Assembly: GCA_017591395.1 (NCBI GenBank)
Contig: WEDG01005261.1
Location: 62,001 to 126,000, forward strand
Length of the DNA: 64,000 bases
Source of the DNA: Schistocephalus solidus
Taxonomy: Eukaryota > Platyhelminthes > Cestoda > Diphyllobothriidea > Diphyllobothriidae
Reading direction: 5' to 3'
A program made the position numbers and the translations under genes. The notes under the pieces are model-generated. The model ran no database searches. It saw only the letters and a list, made by a program, of their open reading frames with translations, and was not told where the DNA came from. Shown in pieces: positions 44,480 to 56,518 of the stretch (position 1 is its first letter; each line of letters begins with the position of its first letter).

Positions 44480-46195
44480 TCCACAATTTAACTTTGCTCG
44501 TCACGGTGAACATTATACCCCTTGAGTGCGTACAGAGATACAGTTGGGTAGACGTTCTACTAATCCCAACCTCTGTCTCCACCGCCAATTTTCGATGAAA
44601 TTGGATGCCGTGTTATAATAACGCAGGCTCTAAAGGCCTGGGATTATTGAAAGCCTGGCCGTTGAGGCATAATGCTGCCTAGATTTCATATGACGATAGG
44701 AACGACCCAAACTCACGAGAGTGTGATCGTCAACCCGTACAAAGAACAAGCCCCCTTTAGAGACCCAGGTGCTTGCATGCATTTCATTAAGCTTCCAGGT
44801 TTTTTCTACAAAGTCTCTTAACCAAAGACGAAATATAGCAATCAGTACGTTAAGTTTACCAGCAGACTGGCCAGTGAACAGCAACGGGTTTGACTGCTAC
44901 TTTACGATCTTCCAACAAAGCCCCCTCAGTAGACCCTCAGAATTGGCCTAGCGAAACCTACTTTCCTGGTTTCAACCAACTTTCAAAACGGATTCTCCCT
45001 GAACAGGCTTGTACAAAGGAAGGATACTGACATCACAGCGGTCGGTTAGGCGTACTGGCAAAATTGGACATTTGCATACCCAGAAAAGATTTCTTGCGAA
45101 ACTACTTCTACTTAATAGAAGTCAAGATGCGATTCCCAGGTAGAATGTCACATTCACGGGAGGCGTGCACCTGAAAATTTTTAATTTGGGCCTGACTCTT
45201 CGACTGGTGATCTTGGGGTAGCCAACTTCGGAGACTGGATTTTCCTGTGCAGAGCTTTTCTTATACGGTGCATTTGACGAGTCTACCCGCCCTCGCTGAA
45301 TGCGGCGATAAATGACGGCCACGATTGTTTCACGCTCTCACTGTCTCCTGCCCAGGAGGTTCGTAAGAACAGACAGGGAGGAGGCGAATTCATGTCGAGG
45401 TTGGCTGAACAGTCAGTGGACATTCAGGCTTCCCGTATGTGCCTCGACGCGTGATCATTGTCTCGGTTCACATGCCGAACCAGTAAAAGGTGGAGACATA
45501 TCCAGTCTGCTCTCTATGGGTGCTACCTGCGACTTCAGGTCCAAACTCCGCACGACAAACGGATGCCAGGCCATTGTGTTTACAGTTGGCGGCCGATGTC
45601 ACCGAGACTAGAGCCCTCCCGACAGCCGTACTAATGTTGGCAATTAGCGGCTGACTAGTCCTACTTATTGGCGGGGCCTTTTTACCGCAGCTATCGCTGG
45701 CTGGTGGTTGAGGGGACAACACACAGCCCCAGCGGCTTGGGGGACCCGGACAAACGCTGCTTAAATAGCACGTGACGCTGGTGACGGTTCGGGGTCACAA
45801 GAGGGGCTGGAGCGAGCCCCAACCTCATACTTCTACGCCCTTTGCAAGCTGGAGAGGTTACGTGCGAAGGCGTGAAACAAACGGGACCTCTAATTAGCCT
45901 CGGGGTTAGCGACAGGCCAAGATGGGGGTCGATAAAGGTCACAGTGAAACGGTTCGAGTCACCCAAACGTCAGCAATTGTGACATACAGAGAGCTACGCA
46001 TACATACAACCTGAAATTACTAACGGAACTGACCGAACGGATGCCCGGTGCACGACAATCTTTAGGGTACTACAAATGCTGTCTCGGTTTCAAAAACACC
46101 TAATGGTTCTGAAACCCGGCAAGTAGCATCGACTGGGGGAAGAAGCTCTAGTCTTTACTCAATGCATTGGAAACAATGCTGCCAACTTCAAGTCG
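44480..46195. other. No gene recognised
   Basis: Open frames at 45312-45611 (+) and 45691-45966 (-) were checked and have no recognisable motif. The GC-rich part 45400-45960 may be repeat-derived, but I found no partner in the window. Confidence 0.45.
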
Positions 46196-46199
46196 ATAA

Positions 46200-46295
46200 A
46201 AACTACGGTAAAAACATGTCGAATCGCCTCTCTTAAGTAGGGTTATGGTTAAAGTGAGGTTTAGGATTACGATTTGGGTAAATTAACTGTTATAT
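46200..46295. repeat. Possible family T core fragment
   Basis: AAGTAGGGTTATGGTTAAAG, then GAGGTTTAGGATTACG, is similar to the telomere-like cores of family T, but the inverted ends are not visible. It touches the 3' side of the LINE at 46300. Confidence 0.35.
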
Positions 46296-46299
46296 GTTG

Positions 46300-47290
46300 C
46301 CATTTATTCGAAGGAGCACGTTGTGTTTGACAACAATGCAGCTCGGAATTACATTGATCTTTCCAAGTGGTCGCAGATAAACCAACGGATTTAGTGGCCT
46401 CGTGAACCGTCGACATCACAGCCTGTAGCTTATCAAAGCTTCAGGCTAGGAGGTCGATATCGTCAGCGTAGTCGAGGTCAGTCAGCCGGCATCCAGGCGC
46501 AATCACGATGCTGTCAAAACGTGCAGTTTTTTCTGGAATATAGACACTGGTTTAGTTAAACAGAATGGCCGATAAAATGCCGACTTTCGAACCTCAAAAT
46601 GAATATAGAACGGTTGGTAGAGTACTGTGATGGAGCGATATTAGACCATAATCATGGTGATGTTTGCAGGCATACCATATAGATCCATTGTCTTCCAAAG
46701 AGTTTTGTGGTAGACGGAATCAAACGTTGTGATGAGGTAAACGAGGCAGAAGATCGTCGGTTGCCGATAGCCACGGCGAAATTCAAGAATATAGCGCAGC
46801 ATCGGCGCATTCATGTACAGTTTTATTGTGTCTCTTCATCAGGCCATGTACACTCTGAAATTGCCTGAGAATGACGCTGGTAAAGATTTCTGCGGCAAAA
46901 TGTATGAGGCCTGTGCCGTGTTAGTTCTCGCACTTTGTTATCTCGCCCATCTTGAAGACAATCCGAAGGATACTCGAACCCCAACAATCAGAGTTGAGTC
47001 CATCACCACAAGCTTGTTGCATTTGCTTATGGAACCGGTACACTAAAGTATCGATACAAGATTTGTGGATTTCAACGGGAGTTATTCCTAGGTGCCTTTT
47101 TGCCATAGGAGATTGATCCCTGGGTTGAAGGATCATAGGACACTGCATAGGGAGGATAAGGACAGCACTCTACTTAAGAGGAGGATAAAGATGGAATGGG
47201 CTTGACCATCGAAGTTGAGAAGATGCTCAAAATGCTCACGCCAGAGCTTGACCTTGAGCGAGTGGTCAGCAAAAACCGTCAATCCCATGG
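46300..47290 (-). pseudogene. LINE reverse transcriptase (RTE-like), decayed
   Basis: On the - strand, in order: WREHFEHLLNFDGQ near 47250-47210, WGSSILRIVFKMGEITKCEN, then a motif-A-like VYLITTFDSVYHKTLWKTM with YGMP, IGS-type spacing, SAILFN and LTDLDYADDIDLLA (motif C with intact YADD), followed by SFDKLQAVMSTVHEATKSVG and LSA. These are the usual blocks of an RTE-like RT, and the same type as the fragment in the isocitrate dehydrogenase intron at 3862-4222. The reading changes frame several times and has stops (for example after DLLA). It carries no endonuclease in the window. Confidence 0.75.
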
Positions 47291-47831
47291 CAACTAGAGT
47301 CGCTCAGTGTATATAGGGCCCACTACTAACTTTCAGGAAAATTCGGTAGATTTTTCGAAAACCACCGAAGTTTGAGGTCTGCTACATGGTGGTAGTCACC
47401 TCAACGTTATATTTTTTGTTTATCTCTGGTCCATTTTGTGTCATTTTCCGAAGTTGGCAGAAGTAATCACATTTTGGGGATCTGGTTCGAGCTGCATGAG
47501 TGGAAAAATGAAAGGTTCTTTCAATGATTCAGTAACTGTTGAATGAATCCAATAATTTTGTCAGCTCTATCGTAAACGGATGCACTCAATAATGACCATT
47601 TGCTACTGTTCTCTCTCTTCTCTCTCATTCTTTCTCCTCTTTCAACCTGGATCGTAAAGGGAGACCGGAGTTTTGGGCTCAGGGCGTCGGTTGCACTGGG
47701 TTGTCATTGTTTTGTGGCACCAGGGCATTCTATACGTGACAAGTTTGATCCGGGCGTATACGAATTGGAACATGAGCTACTCCATCTAAATACCCTATTT
47801 CCTCACGATACATAGGTTTGCTATCGTGAAC

Positions 47832-48080
47832 CCAGCTGCACCTGACCTCGCTGGATGTCCCGTGACGATCGCGCGGTCTCACACACTTGGGACGGCGCAG
47901 ACGCGGCGGTCGGACGTGCCCTCGTCCGGCAGCAAAATTTATCCAATCCCTTATGCGATAGTTCTGTACAGAATAAACTATCCACCCAACTGGCGTCACT
48001 TTTCATATCTCCGTCTATGATACCGAGCCAGAAGGTCGTCGCGGCCAGGGTCTCCACAATAACAATAAGCTGCTGCGATA
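47832..48080 (+). repeat. Repeat family B, copy 3
   Basis: It reads GACCTCGCTGGATGTCCCG, GACGATCGCGCGGTCTCAC, CTTGGGACGGCGCAGACG, GGACGTGCCCTCGTCCGGC, CTGTACAGAATAAACTATCC, GAGCCAGAAGGTCGTCGCGG and CAATAAGCTGCTGCGAT. It is the best-preserved copy of the family. Confidence 0.8.
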
Positions 48081-48089
48081 AATGCTATT

Positions 48090-48104
48090 GGGGGGGGGGG
48101 GGGG
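48090..48104. repeat. Poly-G run of 15
   Basis: Fifteen G in a row follow AATGCTATT, directly after a family B copy. A run of this kind is prone to slippage and to assembly error, so the count is uncertain. Confidence 0.9.
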
Positions 48105-48105
48105 T

Positions 48106-48960
48106 CGCAGGCCTTAGAGGTGACGTCACTCTTCTTTTTAACTCCAAGTAGTCGGCCAACTGTTCAAGCCGTCAACCAATAGGTGATGAGATTGGGCATA
48201 GTGGCAGATACAGTGTAAGGACCTACGTCTAAGGGGTGCCAGGCGCGTGCACAGCGGCAATTATAGGCCCGCGCGGACTCATCGTATACATGTAAGCACG
48301 TATCGTAAGCCAGTGTGGCTCCATTCTTGTCAGGTGCACTTGCAGTTCAATCGTTTTAGGGCAGAATACATCATAAAGGTCTTACAGAAAGAACTATACA
48401 CATGTAACCTATGGAAGCACAATTACAGTCAAAAAAATGGGCACACTACCGCGCATGTGTTACCCAACAACTTACCCCTGGTCACTGCCGTATAAAACAG
48501 CATTTAAGTTGTTCCTTTCAAACTAATTCTCGCGAATGGCCGCAACACAGTAAATTGCGCAACGATAAGGGAGTTCGCTAACGATATAAGGCCGTCAATG
48601 GAGTCAACATTCCCTAGGCAAATATATCTGCACACCTTAAAAACGCGATGGCCTGTCCGTGTTGAGCATTTCAGGCTATCACTTGCATGGTGTTTGAATG
48701 ATAAACGACGATAAAGCTCTGATAAATGCACCTCCACACCACTGAAAGTCAAATGGACCATGTAGTTTCCGTGCTCCTCCGTACAAGCCGAGGTGCAGTA
48801 GAAGGACGACTTAGAAAACCTGATAGATGAGTAAAGGGGCTAAGGCCACGACTATTCTTGCAAAACCCATAATTTCCTACCGTTACCCATTGCAGAGGTG
48901 TAATTGCTTGCTTTTTCTTGAATTTTTTGTCACGTTACAGCGTTTTTGTTTTAGATACGC
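48106..48960. other. No gene recognised
   Basis: Short open frames on both strands, none with a recognisable motif. Confidence 0.5.
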
Positions 48961-49340
48961 ATCGGCCCTGAAACAGCCATCGTACTAAACGATTGGAGTC
49001 AAAACTTGCTTAGTCCTATATACAAGAAAGGCTCGCGGGGCCCGCTGAAAACCACTGTGCAGTCAGCCTCTCGAATCAGTGCGTAGAATGACGGAGCGAG
49101 TCATCTGTGATAGTCTATAACATTTCTCAAACAGACGCAAACGTATAAACTCGAGTCAGCTTGACTTACTTAAAGGCGACCTTCGCCTTACAGGCCTCTC
49201 CACTATAATAAGAATCGACATGAAAAGGTAGACATTCAAAAGTGTTATCGTTGTTGCAAATCCAAACTTACACAAAACCTTCCGTGCAGGCAACCACCGA
49301 ACATTTGTAGCGGAGCTTTATAGATGTGATTTACTGGTAA
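48961..49340 (+). pseudogene. Possible LINE reverse-transcriptase fragment
   Basis: The + strand reads DWSQNLLSPIYKKGSRGPLK, which resembles the W...PIYKKGxR block at the start of many LINE RT domains. Next, in another frame, comes a stretch with RMTERVICDSL. The following sequence does not hold up, and no catalytic motif is seen. Confidence 0.4.
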
Positions 49341-49344
49341 ACCA

Positions 49345-50340
49345 AGCAGGAAGTGTGGGGTTTTCCACATAGAAGTCCCATCCGACTACTGGTTCATGAG
49401 GAGATAGCAGAGCGTTTGCTGGCGAATAGACGTGGAAAACGCGGGTCTTCACTAGGGTTGCTGGTCTATTAAATCTGCATTTATGAACTCTCAGAGCTAA
49501 TTACATACTTTCTATGCATAGTTGTAAGAAAAAACTAACACTTTAGGTCAGCTGGGAAACCGTACCCCCATCCAAGAATATCATACTAAACATTCTAATG
49601 GACTCTTACAATTACCAGAAGCATCAAAGAGCTCGACATCGACATGCGCAAACTCACAACACAAGGTGCGGGAGTCCTCCTGTCAGCTTAGTGAACTCTT
49701 GGTCTGGGAATTTAAATAACGGTTTAGTATAAGATGAGCAAAATGGTAATTTCAGTCGTCTGTCATGGAGTTAAAGAAGAACTTCTCTATGCAACAGCAT
49801 TTACGTAATCTCATAAAATTAAGATAAAAGATAATCTGCATGCTACCATGTACCATACACACCCAATGGAGGCACACAATATTCAGAGCAGGGAGTTTGT
49901 GTTTTTTTGACCCACTGGCAGTCAAGCCCCGAGAAAAGATTAAATGGATTCTAAATTCTTGGATAAAACGGAGGTGGCAAAAAAGAAGCAGGGTAAAAGT
50001 ACACATCATATTTAACGGGAGAGAATGCGAGGGCGTGATGTAATTCTCAAAAGAAGACACATGTGCAAGCGTCATGACAAAATAAACAACCAACCAAGCC
50101 TCCAATTAGAATAGAAGCTTTACGGACGAGTTTTGAGCAGCATAAAATCAAAGATATGGAAAGAGTAATCTGAAGCAGGAGGGATTAATTAGTCCCCGAA
50201 AACAAACCGTTTAGAGGCGTCTTAATTGTCTGCAGTATATAAGATGGCTTAAGAAATTTGAGTGCCATAAGTTTAGAAGCTGGTATAACCATCATCAGGA
50301 TGTCCGTGATATTAACATTTCAAATTACCAGATATCAATT
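49345..50340. other. No gene recognised
   Basis: The - strand frame 49752-50105 (117 codons) is the longest open frame here and shows no motif I recognise. The sequence is AT-rich. Confidence 0.5.
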
Positions 50341-50344
50341 CAGT

Positions 50345-50640
50345 TCAAATGAGTTTATAAAGGGTAATATAAGCAAATGCCTTCGAACTCCCTATTGGTT
50401 ACGGAGTGGCTAAGAAAAAGCATATATAATCAGAACAATTCAAAATAGGTTATTTACATAATCGCTTGCAGAAAACAAGCCACTGTTGTAAGTTAACAGG
50501 CAGCTGGGGAGTGAGAGCATTGAGGCCATGAAGCATAAGCGATGAATTTGATATTATCTAAAATATAAAATAGATATTATGTAAAATGGTACTGAAATAT
50601 CGCAAGTAGTATTATAAAATATAAAATCATTTGCAAACAG
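50345..50640 (-). repeat. Probable CR1-like LINE 3' end
   Basis: It shares GTTTATAAAGGG and GCAAATGCCTT(C/T)GAACTCCC with 28625-28930. It lies immediately 3' of the LINE reverse transcriptase at 50650-52060 on the - strand, as expected for the 3' untranslated end of that element. Confidence 0.5.
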
Positions 50641-50649
50641 GACAAGAAT

Positions 50650-52060
50650 AAATATATCGGGTAGTATTATAGTGGACAGTGTAACCGACCCAGATTCTTC
50701 ATAAAGACCTCTACGGAAGCAGACTTAACGACCGGTAAAGGCAGAGCATTCCAAGTTTCGGCCGTAATGTTGGAGAAGAACATTCGTGTGTCCACCCTGG
50801 CCCCATTCAAACAGTTTGAATGGATGACATCTGAAGTTCGTGGTTGTTGCTATTTTGAAGAAGTCTCCAGGTACGAGAGCATAGTACTGCCCGTGTATGA
50901 AGCATAATGTTTATAACAGGTGACTTCGTAGCTGCCTGTAACTGAAGGGAAAGAGAGCAAGATTAGACAACCGTGTTTCATAGGGTAATGAACCCTGTCC
51001 AGTCACAAGTTAAGTAGCATATCTTTGAAAATCTTCGAGGATGCTGAGGTCTTGAGCTGTCCAGGGTCCCAAAGGTTGGATAGCTAACTCCAGTTGTAGC
51101 CGTACAAAGTTCCGGAAGATTTTAGAGAAGGAGTCTTCTTCAAAGACAGCGAAAACCCACTGGACAAGGTACAGAACGGACATTGCAGACTTGGCTAACT
51201 TTGAGCACTTCCACGAGGGTTAAAAGCGAGGTCGTGATCAACATTCCTATGTCCTTCTGCGCGTCCACTTCTTTTAGTGGTAGTCCGTTCAGGAAGTAAA
51301 CTACGAAGTTCGGAGAGGTGGTTTTGCCGACTCGCAAAAAAGTGCGCTTTTTCTCATTGAACGGCAAAAGCCAGTCCTTGGAAAATTTTCGAAGAGGGTT
51401 TAGGTTCTTTTGCAAATTTCTACATAAGCTGCAGTTCAGATGATGCTCCATAACCTAATATTATATATATACATGGTGAAATCACAATTCACTTCACTGG
51501 CACAATCGTTGAAGTACATAATGAACACACTAGGACCAATAACGGAGCCTTCGGGAACACCACGTGAAACCGCAACCTCCACAAACTGCTGGTCACCGAC
51601 ATGGACCGTTTGAGAGCGACCAAATGGGAAACCTCGGACCCTTTTCAGGAGATTACTTCGAATGCCTTATCAGTTGAGTTTATGTAGGAGTCGCTGGTGT
51701 CGGACACTATCGAGTGGCTTCTTAAAGTCAATATAGGCTACGTGCAACGCAGTTCCTTCATCAACTGCCCTTGCCAACGTACCAAAAAATAGAACGAATT
51801 CGTCACGCAAGATCGGTCTCTTCGGAATCCATTCTGGGCATCGGATATTAGTTTATGGTGCTCTCTGAAGTGCATTGCTCTCGTCTAATTATTTATTTAC
51901 ATGGTTTTGCAGCAGATCGGGGTGAGGGTAATTGGTCTATAATTATTTGTGAAAACTGTTTCCTCCTTTATATAGCAGATTTCCAATCAGCGGGTAAACG
52001 GGTGTATTCGGACGAGGCTTGGGAAAGCATGGACGGTGGTTTGGTGAGTTCCACAACGAA
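50650..52060 (-). pseudogene. CR1-like LINE reverse transcriptase, catalytic motif lost
   Basis: On the - strand from 52060: RLPADWKSAI, then the fingers region (51830-51700), RVRGFPFGRSQTVHVGDQQF, VSRGVPEGSVIGPSVFIMYF (the GxPQGS-type block) and NDCASEVNCDFTM. The FADD motif should follow, but here it reads YIYNIRLWSII, so both catalytic aspartates are gone. Further on: KDWLLPFNEKKRTFLRVGK and YFLNGLPLKEVDAQKDIGML. Near 50830-50690 the C-terminal part reads FFSNITAETWNALPLPVV and KSASVEVFMKNL. The order and motifs are those of the CR1 group of non-LTR retrotransposons. No endonuclease precedes it, so the copy is 5'-truncated as well as mutated. A second CR1-like copy starts only 650 bases upstream in the same orientation. 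Confidence 0.85.
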
Positions 52061-52695
52061 TTAAAGTAGGAGTTTGGGCGGCACGTAATATGTACACGGT
52101 GAATTAGACACATTTAGCACCAACGGCTTAGTACTAACAGTTGTTTATCAAAAGATAAAGCTTAAGCTGTTGGACACTCATCTAAGTCGTAGTAAAGAGG
52201 AGTAAATATGCATTCACTCATAAAGATGAATTTTTAAAAAATGGTGAAAGGTGGTCAACTTCTGCTCCAAACTCCCTAATCTCTAGGTTTCCGCTAGTCT
52301 TCAGTTCGCGTGCTCCTACTTACGTAACCGTATGATAACTACGGATTTCCAACTGCACGGTTCAGTAAGTCTTTTGTTAAAAATATGAGTACCCTGTGGG
52401 TAAGTCACATTACTTAGTCCCTGTGCGCTTTGAATGTCTTCAAGGACGCCGGATTTCACTCCGTGAGAAATTTCCTCCTCAAACTCCACTTTTTAAGTCA
52501 CTTTAATGAGGGATTTAGGCTTTCGCCCATTATCTCCCTATTCACATTCAAAAAATGGCAATAGAATGAACGTTAACAGCAATAAATCTGAAAATGTAAA
52601 TGTAAGGTCATCGATATGTGTGGGCCAGGTGCAAGCTGCTACTAATGACAAAATCTTCATTAGAGGTACAATAGTTTCTCAGCAAATGAGTATTA
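52061..52695. other. Gap between two CR1-like LINEs, nothing recognised
   Basis: AT-rich sequence lies between two elements of the same orientation. The + strand frame 52506-52727 is low complexity (Asn/Lys/Ser) and unsupported. Confidence 0.5.
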
Positions 52696-52699
52696 AGTT

Positions 52700-53860
52700 T
52701 GCATTTAAATGTGCCAACCGTTTCTGAAAGTACCACATCGTTCCAGCTTTAGGTAGTCCTTTTTAAAACACGGACGCCAGGCCCGGATGGCGTACTCCAA
52801 GTGGGATCAAACAAATGCCCCGTAGGTTTTTCGGATTAGTTCCTTATCAATCTGCACAAATCCATGGCTGAGCGCAAATAAGACATGTGTCGCTGCCTCT
52901 AAACAATATCAAAATGGTTTGAGTGAAGGGTTTATTAGAGCTTAGAGGTGCTTCTGTTCCTCGAAAATTGAAAGGGACTACCCAACAAGAAGGTATTGGT
53001 AGGAATCATCCTCCTCGTTGATCCTTCTGGTACGGATTCTTAGGATCACACTTCCCAACGTTAACATTTAAAAGCCAACGAGCAGACCAGCTGTTAAGAC
53101 GGTTGAGACTTTCTTGAAGTTCGTGCCTATCGGCATCGGCTCTGATGGCCCTCCACAATTTAATATCGTCTGCAAAAATAACGGCACTGCAACCCAGGTC
53201 CTCGACACAGTCGTCGATGTGCACTAAGAAGAGAAACGGCCGTAAGACGAAGCCTTGGGGGACACCACTTAAAACTGGAGTAGGTGTTGACTTCGAGGTA
53301 TCAACGCACACAGTTTGCAATCTTTTTGTAAGAAAATCTGCGATCAATATCAGCAGCATTCCTCTTATTCAAATTTCAGATAATTTATAGATTAAACGTT
53401 TGTGTGGGACACTGACAAACGCCTTCTTGAAATCGGTGTGGATGACGTCAACCCTATCATCTTCGTCCAATGTGCGAGTCAACTGCTCTGTGGAGAGCAA
53501 TAAACAGGAAAGATAAGAGCAATTCTGTCTGAAGCCATGCAGGCACCCTGAGAGTAATAGGTAGCCTCCAGGAACTTCATGGTCACCTTCTTAATTATTG
53601 ATTCCATTATTTTACCTCAAATGGAGGTTGGGCTGACAGGCTGTATATGAAGTATATATTTGCCGCCTTCCATTCGGACGGAAGTTTCCCTGATTCAAAT
53701 GATGAATTACATTTATGCGCTAGTGGTTTGGAGAGTTCGCCGGCCAGTTCTTTCAAGAACTTTGCCGGTAGATTGTCCGGACCAGAGGATTTGGCTTCTT
53801 TGAGATTTTTCAGTTCTCGTTCCATGAGAGGTGCCGGAGGAGTATATATTCAAGCACTAG
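52700..53860 (-). pseudogene. CR1-like LINE reverse transcriptase (second copy)
   Basis: On the - strand: KNLKEAKSSGPDNLPAKFLK, ELSKPLAHKCNSSFESGKLP and SEWKAANI at 53825-53640; then SGVPQGFVLRPFLFLVHIDD, SAVIFADDIKLWRAI (motif C with intact FADD) and LNSWSARWLLNVNVGKC at 53320-53040. A tail reads GFVQIDKELIRKTYGAFV, then HLEYAIRAWRPCF and KDYLKLERCG at 52860-52740. These are canonical CR1-group RT blocks. The catalytic site is intact, but the reading is split by stops and frame changes (for example between SEWKAANI and the next block, and after KNPYQKDQR). It continues upstream into the endonuclease listed next. Confidence 0.88.
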
Positions 53861-55570
53861 ACCAGCTTTTAAACAGCACTGTATAAATTGTCAAGCTGAA
53901 TCCCGGTTTCTCTAGTGAATAACGAGGCAAATAACCGACCCAAAAGCTCGGATTTCTAGCCATTTTCAACGACTTCAACACCATTCCCATCCATAATTAC
54001 TGCAACTCGGTCCTTGATTTTTAATCGACTTTAATATTATGGAATAAAATTTTATGGATAATTCTTGACCCTGTTTCTCTGAATACCTTCCATTTTTATT
54101 TTTCTTCTTTAACTGCCTGTTAAGTTCTCTTGTTAACCAGGCAGGGCCACAACTATTTTTCGCACCTTCACTGGACAATAGCACTCAATCAGATCGAGTG
54201 AAACCATCTTAAACGACCGCCAGTCATCCTTCGGATTCCCTTTGAGCAAAAATCCCATTTAATGGACATCAGTTATTTCTGAATCGCGTTAAGATCAGCC
54301 TTCCATATATTTCACTTGCCTTCCGTTCACTTCTGGCACTAAGAACAAAGTGAGCAATCCAACAGCCACGCAGTATTATCACTTTTACCGAGAGATGCAA
54401 TCGAATACACTTCGTCAATGTTAGAGATTTCCTTCGTAAAAACTAGGTCCGGAAGTGGGCTCTCTGGTTCTCTATAAATCTTGTTGGTAAGTTAACCTTC
54501 TGTGCCAGAGGTTGGTCGAGAGTAAGATCCATTAGCTTGCAACCGAAGTAATGTACCCAATCTACTTTAGGTGCATTGCAATCTACTGCAAAAAGAACAT
54601 CCTAGTCACTTGCGACTTCCTTAAGCAAATAAAGGAGTGATTCATCAGCTGCACTCGGAATGTTTGGTGGCCTGTAGATCGTCAAGAAGTGCATATTTGG
54701 TGAAAAATTCTTTTTTATCTTTATCCAGATAAATTCATATTCAAGGAAGAGGGCATGCGCTCGTTCGACTGCCGAGATTCCTGCCCTTACGTATACGGCC
54801 ACTCCACCTCCCTGTCTATTTACACGGCCTCTTCGAAAGAGCTGGTATCCATCTATCGGAACCTCGCTATCCGCTAGTTCGGCTTTGAGCCACGTTTATG
54901 TAATTGCAACAACATTGGGGGTTCGGTCTGAGAATCGTGCCTTGAGTAAATATATTTTCGAAAGGAGAATCTGAGCATTGGTATGCAAACATCTCAATTT
55001 AGACTGGGTAACTCCCTCACATAGACTTATGCTCATTTCATGGAATTGAATGCTAGAATCTGCCAGTGCTTCCCGATACGAACTGAGGTCCATCCCGCCC
55101 AGGCTGAGATCTGATGAGTGGTCGTCAACCGAGTTCTGGAGCACCATCCTTCGTCTCGGTGAGGACCTGCCTTGATGACCTACGAGGTCTGCCATGAGAA
55201 CGACCTCTTCATCAATTTTATGTCCCCATCCCTTATTTGGAGACATTTTTGTCCCGTTTGGTTTCTCCTCTTCAGTTCGGTTCTTAGCATCCTCAGTTTG
55301 TGCCTTTCCATCGGTTCGTAATCCGGCTGAAATTAACGCATGCCGGTGTGAGCTATGCAGTGCTATTCTCCATTCCAGTAGGTGTGGAGCATGAAAATAA
55401 TTTTCAAGCATGATTTTAAGAGGCCACGATGATGATAGTTCATGTGAAACACTTGCTTTCCCATAATAGAATGCCTTTGCGCAGGGTAACGCATTCGCCA
55501 TCTTGAAGAATCGAATTTGGGTATTCTCGGAAAGGACTGAGGTCATGTTCTGCCCTTTCCTATGCAATCA
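53861..55570 (-). pseudogene. CR1-like LINE endonuclease and linker (same element)
   Basis: The long open frame 55567-54896 (223 codons) ends in LRCLHTNAQILLSKIYLLKA, then RFSDRTPNVVAIT, the start of an APE-type endonuclease. A single TAA replaces the expected glutamate codon at 54893-54895; past it the reading continues TWLKAELADSEVPIDGYQLF. After that comes a glycine-rich VNRQGGGVAVYVRAGISAVE, then HFLTIYRPPN at about 54680. The linker near 54180-54000 reads CGPAWLTRELNRQLKKKNK. The endonuclease nicks the target so that the RT can prime from it. Upstream of the domain (55567-55000) is a Ser/Glu/Lys-rich region, perhaps an ORF1-like or N-terminal extension; its role is not known. Confidence 0.85.
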
Positions 55571-55990
55571 GAGAAATTGACACGGGAGACCCTTTAATAA
55601 GGAGATTGCGTTTTCGGTGAAAATGTCTGTTTGGTGACTTTGTGTTCTGATTTATTGATAGAGCATCAGTATCAGGAAGAATTATACTCTGATCAACGAT
55701 GTTATTTGCGTCAGTACGAACAAAGATTCCTAAAGTTAATGGCAAACCCCTTTTGAGAACTTTTCCAAATCGTCCTGCAATTGCTACTCTACCATCAACA
55801 GAAGATTCCGCATGAGCATCTATCGGTAAGAACGAGCTTTTTTCTGAGTTTGAACCCATTTCTTGTGAAAGCATCTTGGTCTTTTTCGATGTCAAATTCT
55901 TCCTCTTCGGTCCTTCAAATTCGACGAGGTTTTCAACGTCGCCATTCATTGTATCATCCAGCAAAGATACAGCATTCGCTTGCGTATACG
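55560..55990 (-). pseudogene. Upstream open frame of the CR1-like LINE, unknown function
   Basis: This is a 134-codon frame on the - strand, rich in Lys, Asn and Ser (FEGPKRKNLTSKKTKMLSQE), that overlaps the start of the endonuclease frame by eight bases in another frame. Its position fits the N-terminal or ORF1 region of the LINE. No esterase, zinc-finger or RRM motif of known ORF1 proteins is visible. It may instead be flanking sequence. Confidence 0.4.
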
Positions 55991-56451
55991 GAACATTACT
56001 GCTTCTGTCTTATCTGGATGACAGAAGTAAGGTGCATGAGCTAGTTTGATCTCCCTTTCAAACGGAGAAAATGTCTACTGATTTACTGAGCTCTGCAGAC
56101 GCAGTGTCTGTTAGCTCAACTTTAGGTATGCTTGAGGAAGCTATCTCTGCATAAGTAATTTCTTTTGGTGGAATTCTCGCTTTTACGGGTATTTTTTTTA
56201 CCGGGTGAACAATGAACCGTCTCTTTAAGATTGGCATTTTTTTGTTTCAAGTTACCTATCTCTTTCTCCATCAGTTAGAATTTGTATAGGAGACTTAAAC
56301 GCCCCATACACTTTTCATCCTCGTAGGTGCCATTAATTAGTTTTATCAGACTTTTTGTCTGCTTGAAAGGAGGAGAAGTAGTAAGAAAATATCTGTCCTT
56401 GCCATCCTTTTTCTGTTTGTATGCAATTTTTTTGTCAGCTTTCCCTGTGAA

Positions 56452-56518
56452 AGTGGCGGAGTGGTTAGGTGCATCGCCGCAGTTTTCTTTAACGAGGGTT
56501 CAACTCCCGACCGCAACA
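56452..56518 (+). tRNA. tRNA-like sequence (leucine/serine type), probably a pseudogene
   Basis: TGGCGGAGTGGTTAGGTGCA is a standard class II D-arm. It is followed by a short region and a good B box AGGGTTCAACTCCCG, then a 3' acceptor half CCGCAAC. The matching 5' acceptor half is missing: the sequence before TGGCGG is TGTGAAAG, not GTTGCGG. A run of seven T follows eight bases later. The anticodon and variable arm are not clear, so the amino acid stays open. Confidence 0.45.
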
